Positions 1 to 5,811 of a DNA stretch of 5,811 nt are shown here, in pieces; the first letter of the stretch is position 1, and each line of letters begins with the position of its first letter. This DNA comes from an uncultured Oscillospiraceae bacterium (GTDB lineage: Bacteria > Bacillota > Clostridia > Oscillospirales > Oscillospiraceae): contig CAKUPH010000111.1 of assembly GCA_934675115.1 (NCBI GenBank), positions 1 to 5,811 of the forward strand, given 5' to 3'. A program made the position numbers and the translations under genes. Below the pieces are notes generated by a model. That model was not told where the DNA came from. It did no database searches and saw only the letters and a list, made by a program, of their open reading frames with translations.

Positions 1-770
1 TTCCACCCCAGATCGTAGATCACCGTCCCCAGCAGCAGCACCAGCACCACCGCCATCATGGGCCGGATGATCTTTCCGCCGTTTTTCAGCGCCAGCCCGG
101 AGCCAACATAGTTGCCCGCGATGTTGCACAGCGCCGCCGGAATGCCCAGTGCCCACAGGATGTTCCCGCTGAAGGTGAAGGTCACGAGGGCCGCCAGATT
201 GGACGACAGGTTGATGACCTTGGTGTTGCCCGCGGCGGTGAGCAGGTCGAAGCCGCACAGCCCCGTCAGCGCCAGCATGAGGAACGTGCCGGTGCCCGGA
301 CCGAAAAATCCGTCGTAGCAGCCGATGGCGAGGGCGATGCCGCCGCAGCGGGCCAGCAGCCCGGCCTTTGAGTACCGGGCCATCCGGTCCTCGTCCCCCA
401 GATCCCGCTTGAAAATGATCACCAGCGCGATGACCGGCAGGGCGGCCAGCAGGAAGCAGTAGAGATATTTTTCCGGCAGCCACAGGTTCAGCCGCGCCCC
501 CAGCCATGACCCGGACAAGGCGCAGACCACCGACAGCGCCGCCGTCTGCCTATGCAGGTGCCCATGGCGGAGATACCGCGCCGTGGACAGCATGGTGCCG
601 AAGGTGGACGAGCACTTGTTGGTTGCGGTGGCAAAGTGGGGCGGCAGCCCCGCCAGCAGGTAGGCGGGCAGGGAGATCAGCCCGCCGCCCCCGGCCACGG
701 AGTCCACCAGCCCCGCCAGAAACAGCATGGGGCAGACCAGCACATAGGTCCAGACAGAAAGCTGCGGCAT
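1..770 (-). CDS. TauE/SafE (TSUP) family membrane transporter, YfcA-like, partial (C-terminus cut by window)
   Basis: The frame is open from ATG at 770 to the left edge, giving 256 residues without a stop. The protein is very hydrophobic and shows the internal two-repeat layout of TSUP (COG0730) permeases. The first repeat carries [10 protein letters not shown] (residues 21-30) followed by LISLPAYL. The second carries [11 protein letters not shown] (151-161), then [10 protein letters not shown] (182-191). Membrane segments are likely near residues 6-28, 77-97, 103-120, 143-170, 186-205 and 236-253, with a charged cytoplasmic-type linker near 121-136 (KRDLGDEDR). The ending GGKIIRPMM...IYDLGW resembles the C-terminus of E. 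coli YfcA from memory, so probably only a few residues are missing. The start is supported by GAGG seven bases upstream (781-778). Family members export or import sulfite, sulfoacetate or related small anions. The substrate here cannot be read from the sequence. It is transcribed divergently from the DUF1846 gene. Confidence 0.95.
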   Translation of the reverse strand, partial: MPQLSVWTYVLVCPMLFLAGLVDSVAGGGGLISLPAYLLAGLPPHFATATNKCSSTFGTMLSTARYLRHGHLHRQTAALSVVCALSGSWLGARLNLWLPEKYLYCFLLAALPVIALVIIFKRDLGDEDRMARYSKAGLLARCGGIALAIGCYDGFFGPGTGTFLMLALTGLCGFDLLTAAGNTKVINLSSNLAALVTFTFSGNILWALGIPAALCNIAGNYVGSGLALKNGGKIIRPMMAVVLVLLLGTVIYDLGW

Positions 771-803
771 GAAATGACCTCATTTCGACAAATTTTTCGC
801 GCC

Positions 804-818
804 GCGCCCATTGGGCGC
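804..818. repeat. 15-base GC-rich inverted repeat, possible operator or leader hairpin
   Basis: The arms GCGCCC (804-809) and GGGCGC (813-818) are perfect inverted repeats around a 3-base centre, and A810/T812 can also pair. It ends one base before the candidate -35 of the DUF1846 promoter. It also lies 34-48 bases upstream of the transporter start. It could be a regulator binding site acting on either divergent gene, or a hairpin in the transporter leader. No T-run follows on either strand, so it does not look like a terminator. Confidence 0.45.
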
Positions 819-847
819 TTGTATGTAAAAAAGGGTTGTGGTAAGAT
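819..847 (+). promoter_or_regulatory. Candidate sigma-A promoter for the DUF1846 gene
   Basis: TTGTAT (819-824) and TAAGAT (842-847) are separated by exactly 17 bases. Each matches the sigma-A consensus at 4 of 6 positions. The overlapping GATAAT (845-850) is a better -10 by itself, but its 20-base spacing is poor. Transcription would start near 854, giving a leader of about 80 bases. This is a moderate match in an AT-rich gap and is not certain. Confidence 0.35.
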
Positions 848-901
848 AATTTCGTATGTGTGTAAAAAGAGCGTAAACCAGCAAACCATAGATCAGAGAG
901 C

Positions 902-935
902 AGGAGGATGGGCCGTTCCGGCCCGAAATAAGGAT
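902..935 (+). promoter_or_regulatory. Distant Shine-Dalgarno with intervening hairpin before the DUF1846 start
   Basis: AGGAGG lies at 902-907, but the family-supported ATG is at 936, a 28-base gap that is too long for direct use. Between them GGGCCG (910-915) and CGGCCC (919-924) form a 6-bp stem with a 3-base loop, extendable by a T-G wobble pair. Folding it leaves roughly 11-13 bases between AGGAGG and ATG. A weak AAGGA (930-934) sits only one base from the ATG. An ATG at 908 directly after AGGAGG opens a 7-codon frame ending at TAA 929-931. The arrangement is seen directly; its function is inferred. Confidence 0.45.
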
Positions 936-2423
936 ATGTCCAACACGATCGGCTTTGACAACCAGAAATATCTGGAGACCCAGTCCGCCCACATCCGGGA
1001 GCGCATCAGCCAGTTCGGCGGCAAGCTCTATCTGGAGTTCGGCGGCAAGCTGTTTGACGACCACCACGCCGCCCGGGTGCTGCCCGGCTTCGCCCCGGAC
1101 AGCAAGATCCGCATGCTGCTGGAACTGCGGGACAGCGTGGAGATGGTCATCGCCATCAACGCCTCCGCCATCGAGCAGAACAAGGTCCGGGGCGATCTGG
1201 GCATCACCTACGACGAGGACGTGCTGCGCCTCATCGACACCTTCCGGGAGAAGGGTCTGTACGTGGGCAGCGTGGTCATCACCCAGTACGCCGGCCAGAG
1301 CGCGGCGGACGCCTTCAAAAAGCGGCTGGAGACGCTGGGGGTGAAGGTGTACCTCCACTATCCCATCGCCGGGTACCCCCACAACATCGCCCACATCGTC
1401 AGCGACGACGGCTACGGCAAAAACGACTACATCGAGACTGCCCGGCCCCTCGTGGTGGTCACCGCCCCCGGCCCCGGCTCCGGCAAGATGGCCACATGCC
1501 TTTCGCAGTTGTACCACGAATACCGCCGGGGTGTCAAGGCCGGATACGCCAAGTTCGAGACCTTCCCCATCTGGAACCTGCCCCTTCAGCACCCGGTGAA
1601 CCTCGCCTATGAGGCGGCCACCGCCGACCTCAACGACGTGAATATGATCGACCCCTTCCACCTTCAGGCCTACGGTGAGACCACCGTGAACTACAACCGG
1701 GACGTGGAGGTGTTCCCCGTCCTCCGGGCCATGTTCGAGACCATCACCGGCGAGAGCCCCTATCAATCCCCCACGGACATGGGCGTCAACATGGCGGGCA
1801 GCTGCATCGTGGACGACGACGCGGTGTGCGCCGCCGCCCGGCAGGAGATCATCCGCCGGTACTACACCGCCCTTTGCGACCGCCGCCGGGGGCAGGGCAG
1901 CGACGAGATTGTCTACAAGCTGGAGCTGCTGATGAAGCAGGCGGGCATCACCGAGGAGCTGCGCCCCGTCATCGCCGCCGCCGACACCCGGGCGGCCGAG
2001 ACCGGCGAGCCGGCCACCGCCATCCAGCTGCCCGGCGGCGCCGTCATCACCGGCAAGACCTCCGACCTCATGGGCGCGGCCAGCGCCGCCCTGCTCAACG
2101 CCCTCAAGGCGCTGGCGGGCATCGACGACGGCGTCCACCTCATCTCCCGGCAGGCCATCGAGCCCATCCAGTCCGTCAAGATCCGCCATCTGGGCAGCCA
2201 TAACCCCCGGCTCCACAGCGACGAGGTGCTCATCGCCCTCGCCATCTCCGCCGCCACCGACCCGCTGGCGGCTCAGGCCCTCCGCAGTCTGGACGGGCTG
2301 CGCCACTGCGAGGCCCACTCCTCCGTCATTCTGTCCTCCGCGGACAGCACCATTTATCAGAAGCTGGGCCTGCGCCTGACCTGCTCCCCCCGGTATCAGA
2401 CCAACCAGCTCTTCCACCGCTGA
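936..2423 (+). CDS. DUF1846 family protein, function unknown
   Basis: This encodes 495 residues, about the usual full length for DUF1846 (Pfam PF08903), a family common in Firmicutes. The family pattern is clear from the N-terminus: [10 protein letters not shown] (5-14), [18 protein letters not shown], then [21 protein letters not shown] Walker-A-like segment [10 protein letters not shown] occupies residues 177-186 and is followed by a conserved-looking stretch containing [25 protein letters not shown]. The C-terminal part ends with [18 protein letters not shown] and CEAHSS (C458, H461). I see no signal peptide or membrane segment, so it is probably cytosolic. No biochemical role is established to my knowledge. 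Some members have been labelled ATP-dependent proteases, which the sequence does not prove. ATG 936 is chosen because family homology begins there. The frame is open upstream to 552, but that part is antisense to the transporter. A strong terminator follows, so the gene is probably monocistronic. Confidence 0.93.
   Translation: MSNTIGFDNQKYLETQSAHIRERISQFGGKLYLEFGGKLFDDHHAARVLPGFAPDSKIRMLLELRDSVEMVIAINASAIEQNKVRGDLGITYDEDVLRLIDTFREKGLYVGSVVITQYAGQSAADAFKKRLETLGVKVYLHYPIAGYPHNIAHIVSDDGYGKNDYIETARPLVVVTAPGPGSGKMATCLSQLYHEYRRGVKAGYAKFETFPIWNLPLQHPVNLAYEAATADLNDVNMIDPFHLQAYGETTVNYNRDVEVFPVLRAMFETITGESPYQSPTDMGVNMAGSCIVDDDAVCAAARQEIIRRYYTALCDRRRGQGSDEIVYKLELLMKQAGITEELRPVIAAADTRAAETGEPATAIQLPGGAVITGKTSDLMGAASAALLNALKALAGIDDGVHLISRQAIEPIQSVKIRHLGSHNPRLHSDEVLIALAISAATDPLAAQALRSLDGLRHCEAHSSVILSSADSTIYQKLGLRLTCSPRYQTNQLFHR
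1012..1051 (+). repeat. 16-base perfect direct repeat inside the DUF1846 gene
   Basis: AGTTCGGCGGCAAGCT occurs at 1012-1027 and again at 1036-1051, offset by 24 bases (8 codons). It encodes FGGKL twice, in [13 protein letters not shown]. The second copy is the family motif LYLEFGGKL. The first replaces a more variable position in relatives I remember. It could be a slippage or conversion product, or chance. Confidence 0.7.
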
Positions 2424-2431
2424 ACCATCCC

Positions 2432-2472
2432 AAAAAGCAGGAGGTCGTGCCTCCTGCTTTTTGTTTTATTTT
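2432..2472 (+). terminator. Intrinsic terminator of the DUF1846 gene
   Basis: A perfect 13-bp stem is formed by AAAAAGCAGGAGG (2432-2444) and CCTCCTGCTTTTT (2450-2462), with a TCGTG loop. It is followed by GTTTTATTTT. It lies 8 bases after the TGA stop. The left arm contains AGGAGG, but no start codon follows within reach. Read from the minus strand, the A-rich left arm also gives a T-run, so it may work in both directions. Confidence 0.95.
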
Positions 2473-2498
2473 CCGCCCAAAAGGCCCCCGGTTCCCCC

Positions 2499-2527
2499 TT
2501 GACTTGAAAGGGCGCTCAGCGTAAAAT
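2499..2527 (+). promoter_or_regulatory. Sigma-A promoter of pyrG
   Basis: TTGACT (2499-2504, 5 of 6 consensus) and TAAAAT (2522-2527, 5 of 6) are separated by exactly 17 bases, just downstream of the preceding terminator. Transcription should start near 2533-2535. This is the best promoter in the window and makes pyrG an independent transcription unit. Confidence 0.8.
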
Positions 2528-2533
2528 GAATCA

Positions 2534-2650
2534 GTTAAATATATTTCCTGCAAATTTTGACGAGACAGGGCGGACAAAGGCGTCCGCGCAAGGGTGCGTG
2601 GCCTGTCCCGGCGGCGGACGGACGCAGCCCGCCGCGTATGAGAGGATGGA
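2534..2650 (+). promoter_or_regulatory. pyrG 5' leader with alternative pairings
   Basis: The leader of about 115 bases begins AT-rich and becomes very GC-rich. A closing helix GACAGG/CCTGTC (2564-2569 with 2602-2607) can enclose a perfect 6-bp hairpin GCGGAC/GTCCGC (2570-2575 with 2582-2587, loop AAAGGC). A second hairpin GCGGCGG/CCGCCGC (2611-2617 with 2629-2635) ends 5 bases before the AGAGGA ribosome binding site (2641-2646). GCGGAC is repeated at 2614-2619, so GTCCGC could pair with either copy. No T-run follows any stem, so this is not an obvious transcription attenuator. The pairings are seen directly; regulation is inferred. Confidence 0.45.
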
Positions 2651-4267
2651 ATGAACATGGCTGTCAGCACAAAATTCATCTTTGTCACCGGCGGCGTGGT
2701 GTCCGGCCTTGGCAAGGGGATCACCGCCGCGTCTCTGGGCCGCCTGCTCAAGCAGCGGGGCCTGCGGGTCAAGGTCCAGAAGCTGGACCCCTACCTGAAC
2801 GTGGATCCCGGCACCATGAGCCCCTATCAGCACGGCGAGGTGTTCGTCACCGACGACGGCGCGGAGACCGATCTGGATCTGGGCCATTACGAGCGCTTCA
2901 TCGACGAGAACCTGACCTTCAACTCCTCCGTCTCCTCCGGCAAGGTGTACTGGAACGTCCTGAACCGGGAGCGGGCGGGGGACTATCTGGGCGGCACCGT
3001 CCAGATCATTCCCCACATCACCAATGAGATCAAGCGCAACATCTACTCCCTTGAGGGAGAGAGCACCGATGTGGCCATCGTGGAGATCGGCGGCACCGTG
3101 GGCGACATCGAGTCCCAGCCCTTCCTGGAGGCCATCCGGCAGGTGGCCGCCGAGCGGGGGCGGCAGAACGTCATGTTCATCCATGTCTCCCTCATCGTGT
3201 CTATCCCCGGCTCCGGCGAGCTGAAGAGCAAGCCCACCCAGCACTCCGCCAAGGAGCTGCTCAGTCTCGGCATCCAGCCCGACGTCATCATGTGCCGCAG
3301 CGACGCCCCCATCCCGCAGGAGATCCTCGATAAGATCGCCCTGTTCTGCAACATCCCCGTGGACCACGCCATCCCCAACCTGACGGCGGACATCCTGTAC
3401 GAGGTGCCCCTCATGCTGGAGCGGGAGGGGCTGGCCGACGTGGTGGTGAAGCGGCTGGGCCTCATCTGCCACGCCCCCGACCTCACCGAGTGGGCCACCA
3501 TGGTCCACCGGGCCAAAAACGTCCACGGCACCGTCACCATCGCGCTGGTGGGCAAGTACGTCGCCCTTCACGACGCGTACCTCTCCGTGGTGGAGGCCCT
3601 GACCCACGGCGGCATTGAAAACGATGTGAAGGTCCACATCCAGTGGGTGGACTCCGAGACCGTCACCGACGACAACGCCGCGGAGCTTTTGAAGGACGCC
3701 CACGGCATTCTGGTGCCCGGCGGCTTCGGCGACCGGGGCATCGAGGGCAAGATCTCCGCCATCCGGTACGCCCGGGAAAACAACGTGCCCTTCCTCGGCA
3801 TCTGCCTTGGCATGCAGATGGCGGTGGTGGAGTTCGCCCGCCACGTGTGCGGCATGACGGACGCCCACTCCTCCGAGCTGAACCCCAACACCACCCACCC
3901 CGTCATCGACCTCATGCCCGAGCAGGTGGGCGTCACCGCCAAGGGCGGCACCATGCGTCTGGGCAGTTACCCCTGCCACCTCAAGGAGGGCACGCTGGCC
4001 GCCGAGATCTACGGCACGCTGGAGATCAACGAGCGTCACCGCCACCGCTATGAGTTCAACAACGACTACCGGGAGGAGCTGACCGAGGTCGGTCTGGTGC
4101 TGTCCGGCCTGTCGCCGGACGGCCATCTGGTGGAGATGATCGAGCTGCCCGGCCACCCGTGGTTCGTGGCGGGCCAGTTCCATCCGGAGCTCAAGAGCCG
4201 CCCCAACAAGGCCCATCCGCTGTTCCGGGGCCTTATCGGCGCGGCCAAGAAGTACGCCGGGATGTAA
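2651..4267 (+). CDS. pyrG: CTP synthase (glutamine-hydrolysing)
   Basis: This 538-residue protein converts UTP to CTP using ATP and glutamine-derived ammonia, the last step of de novo pyrimidine nucleotide synthesis, in the cytosol. The N-terminal amidoligase domain (about 1-275) begins [17 protein letters not shown] with P-loop lysine K22, then [20 protein letters not shown] and the [16 protein letters not shown] motif. KSKPTQHS (192-199) is the nucleotide-binding loop. The C-terminal class I glutaminase domain (about 295-535) has PGGFGDRG (356-363), the nucleophile C385 in GICLGMQ, and the H511/E513 pair in FHPE. All key residues are present and length fits the family (B. subtilis about 535, E. 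coli 545). Two starts are possible: ATG 2651 (AGAGG ends 5 bases before) and ATG 2657 (11 bases). The first is used here, and the choice changes only two residues. It has its own promoter and a structured leader. Confidence 0.99.
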   Translation: MNMAVSTKFIFVTGGVVSGLGKGITAASLGRLLKQRGLRVKVQKLDPYLNVDPGTMSPYQHGEVFVTDDGAETDLDLGHYERFIDENLTFNSSVSSGKVYWNVLNRERAGDYLGGTVQIIPHITNEIKRNIYSLEGESTDVAIVEIGGTVGDIESQPFLEAIRQVAAERGRQNVMFIHVSLIVSIPGSGELKSKPTQHSAKELLSLGIQPDVIMCRSDAPIPQEILDKIALFCNIPVDHAIPNLTADILYEVPLMLEREGLADVVVKRLGLICHAPDLTEWATMVHRAKNVHGTVTIALVGKYVALHDAYLSVVEALTHGGIENDVKVHIQWVDSETVTDDNAAELLKDAHGILVPGGFGDRGIEGKISAIRYARENNVPFLGICLGMQMAVVEFARHVCGMTDAHSSELNPNTTHPVIDLMPEQVGVTAKGGTMRLGSYPCHLKEGTLAAEIYGTLEINERHRHRYEFNNDYREELTEVGLVLSGLSPDGHLVEMIELPGHPWFVAGQFHPELKSRPNKAHPLFRGLIGAAKKYAGM

Positions 4268-4333
4268 GAAAAGCAGCGCGCTCACACCCGGAGAAAGCTT
4301 CCCGGACGCAGGCGCGCCGAACGCCTTATAGAA

Positions 4334-4367
4334 TTTCGCCGCGGCAGCGGCGAAAAACCGCTTTTCG
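4334..4367. repeat. Overlapping palindromes after pyrG, possible intergenic repeat element
   Basis: TTTCGCCGC (4334-4342) and GCGGCGAAA (4347-4355) form a perfect 9-bp stem with a GGCA loop. The right arm can instead pair downstream, as AGCGG/CCGCT (4346-4350 with 4358-4362) or CGAAAA/TTTTCG (4351-4356 with 4362-4367), so the structures exclude each other. No T-run follows directly. It may be an mRNA 3'-end stabiliser, a dispersed palindromic repeat, or part of a leader for the next gene. The rest of 4268-4333 shows nothing beyond a weak TAGAAT -10-like hexamer at 4329-4334 that lacks a good -35. Confidence 0.45.
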
Positions 4368-4374
4368 ACAGATC

Positions 4375-4408
4375 AAACACCCGATGGGGTACCATCGGGT
4401 GTTTTTTT
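4375..4408 (+). terminator. Intrinsic terminator after pyrG, abutting the next gene's ribosome binding site
   Basis: A perfect 13-bp stem is formed by AAACACCCGATGG (4375-4387) and CCATCGGGTGTTT (4392-4404), with a GGTA loop and a run of seven T (4402-4408). It lies about 107 bases after the pyrG stop. The Shine-Dalgarno of the methyltransferase gene (AAGGAGGGG, 4409-4417) starts at the very next base. Any transcript reaching that gene from upstream must therefore read through this hairpin. Confidence 0.93.
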
Positions 4409-4423
4409 AAGGAGGGGACCGCT

Positions 4424-5811
4424 GTGGTCAAGGAAAACGAAGTCTATCACGTCCGCATCGACGGCTGCGCCGGGGACGGCTCCGGCGTGGCCCGGATTGA
4501 CGGCATGGCGGTGTTCGTCAAGGGCGCCGTCCGGGGCGAGGAGGCGGATATTTTCGTCGAGCACGTGGGCCACAGCGCCGCGTGGGCCCGGGTGGAGCGG
4601 CTCACCGTTCCCTCTCCCGCCCGGCGGGAGCCAGACTGCCCCTATTACGGCCGGTGCGGCGGCTGCCAGTACCGCCACATGAGCTGCGAGGAGGAACTGG
4701 CGTGCAAGCGCCTGCGGGTGGAGGACGCCCTGCGCCGCATCGGCGGCACGGACCTGTCCGTGGACGTCATCCACGGCGCGGAGAGTACAGAGCGCTACCG
4801 CAACAAGGTGCAGTTCCCCGCCGCCCCCCGGTCGCTGGGCTACTATCAGGGCCGCACCCACAGGGTCATCAACATTGAGGACTGCCTGCTTCAGCCGGAG
4901 GCGGACACCGCCTGCATGACCGCCGTTCGCGATTGGATGCGGATATACAAGGTCCCCGCCTACGAGGAAAAGACCGGGAAGGGTCTTGTGCGGCACCTTT
5001 ACCTGCGCACCAACCGGGCGGGGGAGGTGCTGTGCTGTCTGGTGGTCAACGACCGGGACATCCCCTACGCGGAGGAGCTGACCGCCGCCCTGCGGGCGGC
5101 CGCGCCGGGGCTTGCGGGGCTGGTGCTATCCGTCAACACCAGAAAGACCAACGTCATCCTCGGCACGGAGTACCGCACCCTCTGGGGCCGGGACTATCTG
5201 GAGGAAACGCTGTGCGGCCACGTGTTCCGCCTGTCCGTGCCCTCCTTTTTCCAGATCAACCGCGCCCAGACGGAGGTGCTCTACCGCCGGGCACTGGACT
5301 TCGCCGCCCTCACCGGGACGGAGATGGTGGTGGATCTCTACTGCGGCATCGGCACCATCAGCCTGACGCTGGCGGAGCGGGCCGGGCAGGTCATCGGCGT
5401 GGAGGTGGTCCCCCAGGCCATCGAGGACGCGAAGGAGAACGCCCGCCGGAACGGCCTTGCGGACAAGACCCGCTTCGAGTGCGGCGACGCTGCCGATCTG
5501 GCCGCCCGGCTGGAGCGGGAGGGCCTGCGGCCCGACGTGGTGGTGGTTGACCCGCCCCGGAAGGGGCTGGCCCCCAGCGTGGTGGACACCGTGGCCGCCA
5601 TGGCGCCGGAGCGATTGGTGTACGTCTCCTGCGACCCGGCCACGCTGGCCCGGGACGTAAAGCGCTTCGAAGCGCTGGGGTACAAGGCCCTCCGGGCCGA
5701 GGCCGCGGACCTCTTCCCCCGGACGGCCCACGTGGAGACGGTATGCCTCTTAGTTCTGAGAAATCCGGTGACACATATCAACATTGATGTGGATGTGGAA
5801 GAAATGGTGCA
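4424..5811 (+). CDS. rlmD: 23S rRNA (uracil-C5)-methyltransferase, RlmD/RumA family, partial (C-terminus cut by window)
   Basis: This enzyme transfers a methyl group from S-adenosylmethionine to C5 of uridine in 23S rRNA (U1939 in RlmD; some Firmicutes homologues, RlmCD, also act on U747). The sequence covers 462 codons and is still open. An N-terminal TRAM RNA-binding domain (about 4-60) is followed by iron-sulfur cysteines C72, C78, C81 and C154, in the same spacing as RumA. The methyltransferase domain has VVDLYCGIGT (302-311), VVVDPPRKG (373-381), the nucleophile C403 in YVSCDPATLARD, and the probable general base E438 in HVET. GTG 4424 is the start: AAGGAGGGG lies at 4409-4417, with 8 bases between AGGAGG and GTG, and the TRAM domain begins at once. 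RumA normally ends about 10 residues after the HVE motif. Here the frame continues in AT-richer codons from residue 443 (NPVTHINIDVDVEEMV), suggesting an extra C-terminal domain. A terminator stands directly before its ribosome binding site. Confidence 0.96.
   Translation, partial: MVKENEVYHVRIDGCAGDGSGVARIDGMAVFVKGAVRGEEADIFVEHVGHSAAWARVERLTVPSPARREPDCPYYGRCGGCQYRHMSCEEELACKRLRVEDALRRIGGTDLSVDVIHGAESTERYRNKVQFPAAPRSLGYYQGRTHRVINIEDCLLQPEADTACMTAVRDWMRIYKVPAYEEKTGKGLVRHLYLRTNRAGEVLCCLVVNDRDIPYAEELTAALRAAAPGLAGLVLSVNTRKTNVILGTEYRTLWGRDYLEETLCGHVFRLSVPSFFQINRAQTEVLYRRALDFAALTGTEMVVDLYCGIGTISLTLAERAGQVIGVEVVPQAIEDAKENARRNGLADKTRFECGDAADLAARLEREGLRPDVVVVDPPRKGLAPSVVDTVAAMAPERLVYVSCDPATLARDVKRFEALGYKALRAEAADLFPRTAHVETVCLLVLRNPVTHINIDVDVEEMV
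5729..5811 (+). other. Abrupt composition change in the 3' part of rlmD; candidate integration junction or domain fusion
   Basis: The segment CACGTGGAGACGGTATG (5729-5745) encodes the last catalytic motif HVETVC. From 5750 to the right edge I count 25 G or C in 62 bases (about 40%), whereas the preceding 60 bases are strongly GC-rich. Codons change too (TTA, GTT, AGA, AAT, ACA, ATT), which are uncommon in the rest of the window. The frame remains open. The 3' end of rum/rlmD is a known integration site for conjugative elements in streptococci, so this could be an attachment site. A fused C-terminal domain is the alternative. Confidence 0.4.

Larger units (their letters stand above)
771..935. 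promoter_or_regulatory. Divergent intergenic region between the TSUP and DUF1846 genes
   Basis: This 165-base gap is clearly richer in A and T than the flanking genes and must hold start signals for both divergent genes. On the plus strand it contains a candidate promoter (819-847) and an AGGAGG (902-907). On the minus strand it contains the GAGG of the transporter gene (781-778). A GC-rich palindrome lies at 804-818. I found no convincing -35/-10 pair for the minus-strand transporter and no tRNA or conserved riboswitch. Confidence 0.6.

Noticed and set aside
552..935. An in-frame upstream extension of the DUF1846 gene (128 extra residues).
   Set aside because: Family homology begins at ATG 936. 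The extension runs antisense through the transporter gene and its promoter gap, and it has no ribosome binding site.
780..2417. A 545-codon open frame on the minus strand across the DUF1846 gene.
   Set aside because: Its translation is a low-complexity Gly/Val/Asp/His-rich string with no recognisable domain, typical of the antisense of a GC-rich gene, and it overlaps a clear family member completely.
2526..2654. A 42-codon open frame before pyrG whose TGA overlaps the pyrG ATG as ATGA.
   Set aside because: The overlap looks like translational coupling, but its ATG lies inside the predicted -10 box and so upstream of the transcript start. It has no Shine-Dalgarno, and its peptide resembles nothing I know. 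It would deserve a second look if the promoter call proved wrong.
2531..4285. A 584-codon open frame on the minus strand across pyrG.
   Set aside because: It is the antisense of an unambiguous, fully conserved CTP synthase and has the same low-complexity composition artefact.
783..4370. The 8-mer TTTCGACA occurs in both intergenic gaps (783-790 and 4363-4370).
   Set aside because: It is too short to be significant in a window of this size, and the flanks differ.
1..5811. Search by eye for tRNA, rRNA, CRISPR arrays, transposase genes and insertion sequence ends.
   Set aside because: None was seen. The only hint of mobile DNA is the composition change at the right edge.

Overview
The window is a stretch of a GC-rich bacterial chromosome with dense, classically spaced genes, strong Shine-Dalgarno sequences and intrinsic terminators. 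Gene content (a full-length DUF1846 protein, a Firmicutes-style CTP synthase, a 23S rRNA uracil methyltransferase with a probable clostridial C-terminal extension) and GC-rich codon use point to a high-GC member of the Clostridia. Oscillospiraceae-like is my best guess, but this is inference from style, not from a search.

Layout: (1) Positions 1-770, minus strand: a TauE/SafE (TSUP, YfcA-like) membrane transporter, complete at its N-terminus and cut by the window edge near its C-terminus. (2) 771-935: a divergent intergenic region with a GC-rich palindrome, a plausible plus-strand promoter, and an unusual hairpin between an AGGAGG and the next start codon. (3) 936-2423, plus: a DUF1846 protein of unknown function, followed by a perfect 13-bp intrinsic terminator. 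(4) 2473-2650: a near-consensus sigma-A promoter and a GC-rich leader of about 115 nt that can form alternative structures. (5) 2651-4267, plus: pyrG, CTP synthase. (6) 4268-4423: a palindrome, then a strong terminator that abuts the ribosome binding site of the next gene. (7) 4424 to the right edge, plus: an RlmD/RumA-family 23S rRNA (uracil-C5)-methyltransferase, cut by the window edge.

The genes do not form one pathway. The two terminators suggest that the DUF1846 gene, pyrG and the rRNA methyltransferase gene are largely separate transcription units. pyrG makes CTP from UTP. The methyltransferase modifies 23S rRNA. The transporter probably moves a small sulfur-containing or organic anion.

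The most interesting point is at the right edge. Immediately after the last catalytic motif of the methyltransferase gene, base composition falls abruptly from strongly GC-rich to about 40% GC while the reading frame stays open. This fits either a fused C-terminal domain of foreign origin or the left end of an element integrated in the 3' end of this gene, a known integration hotspot in streptococci. The window is too short to decide.
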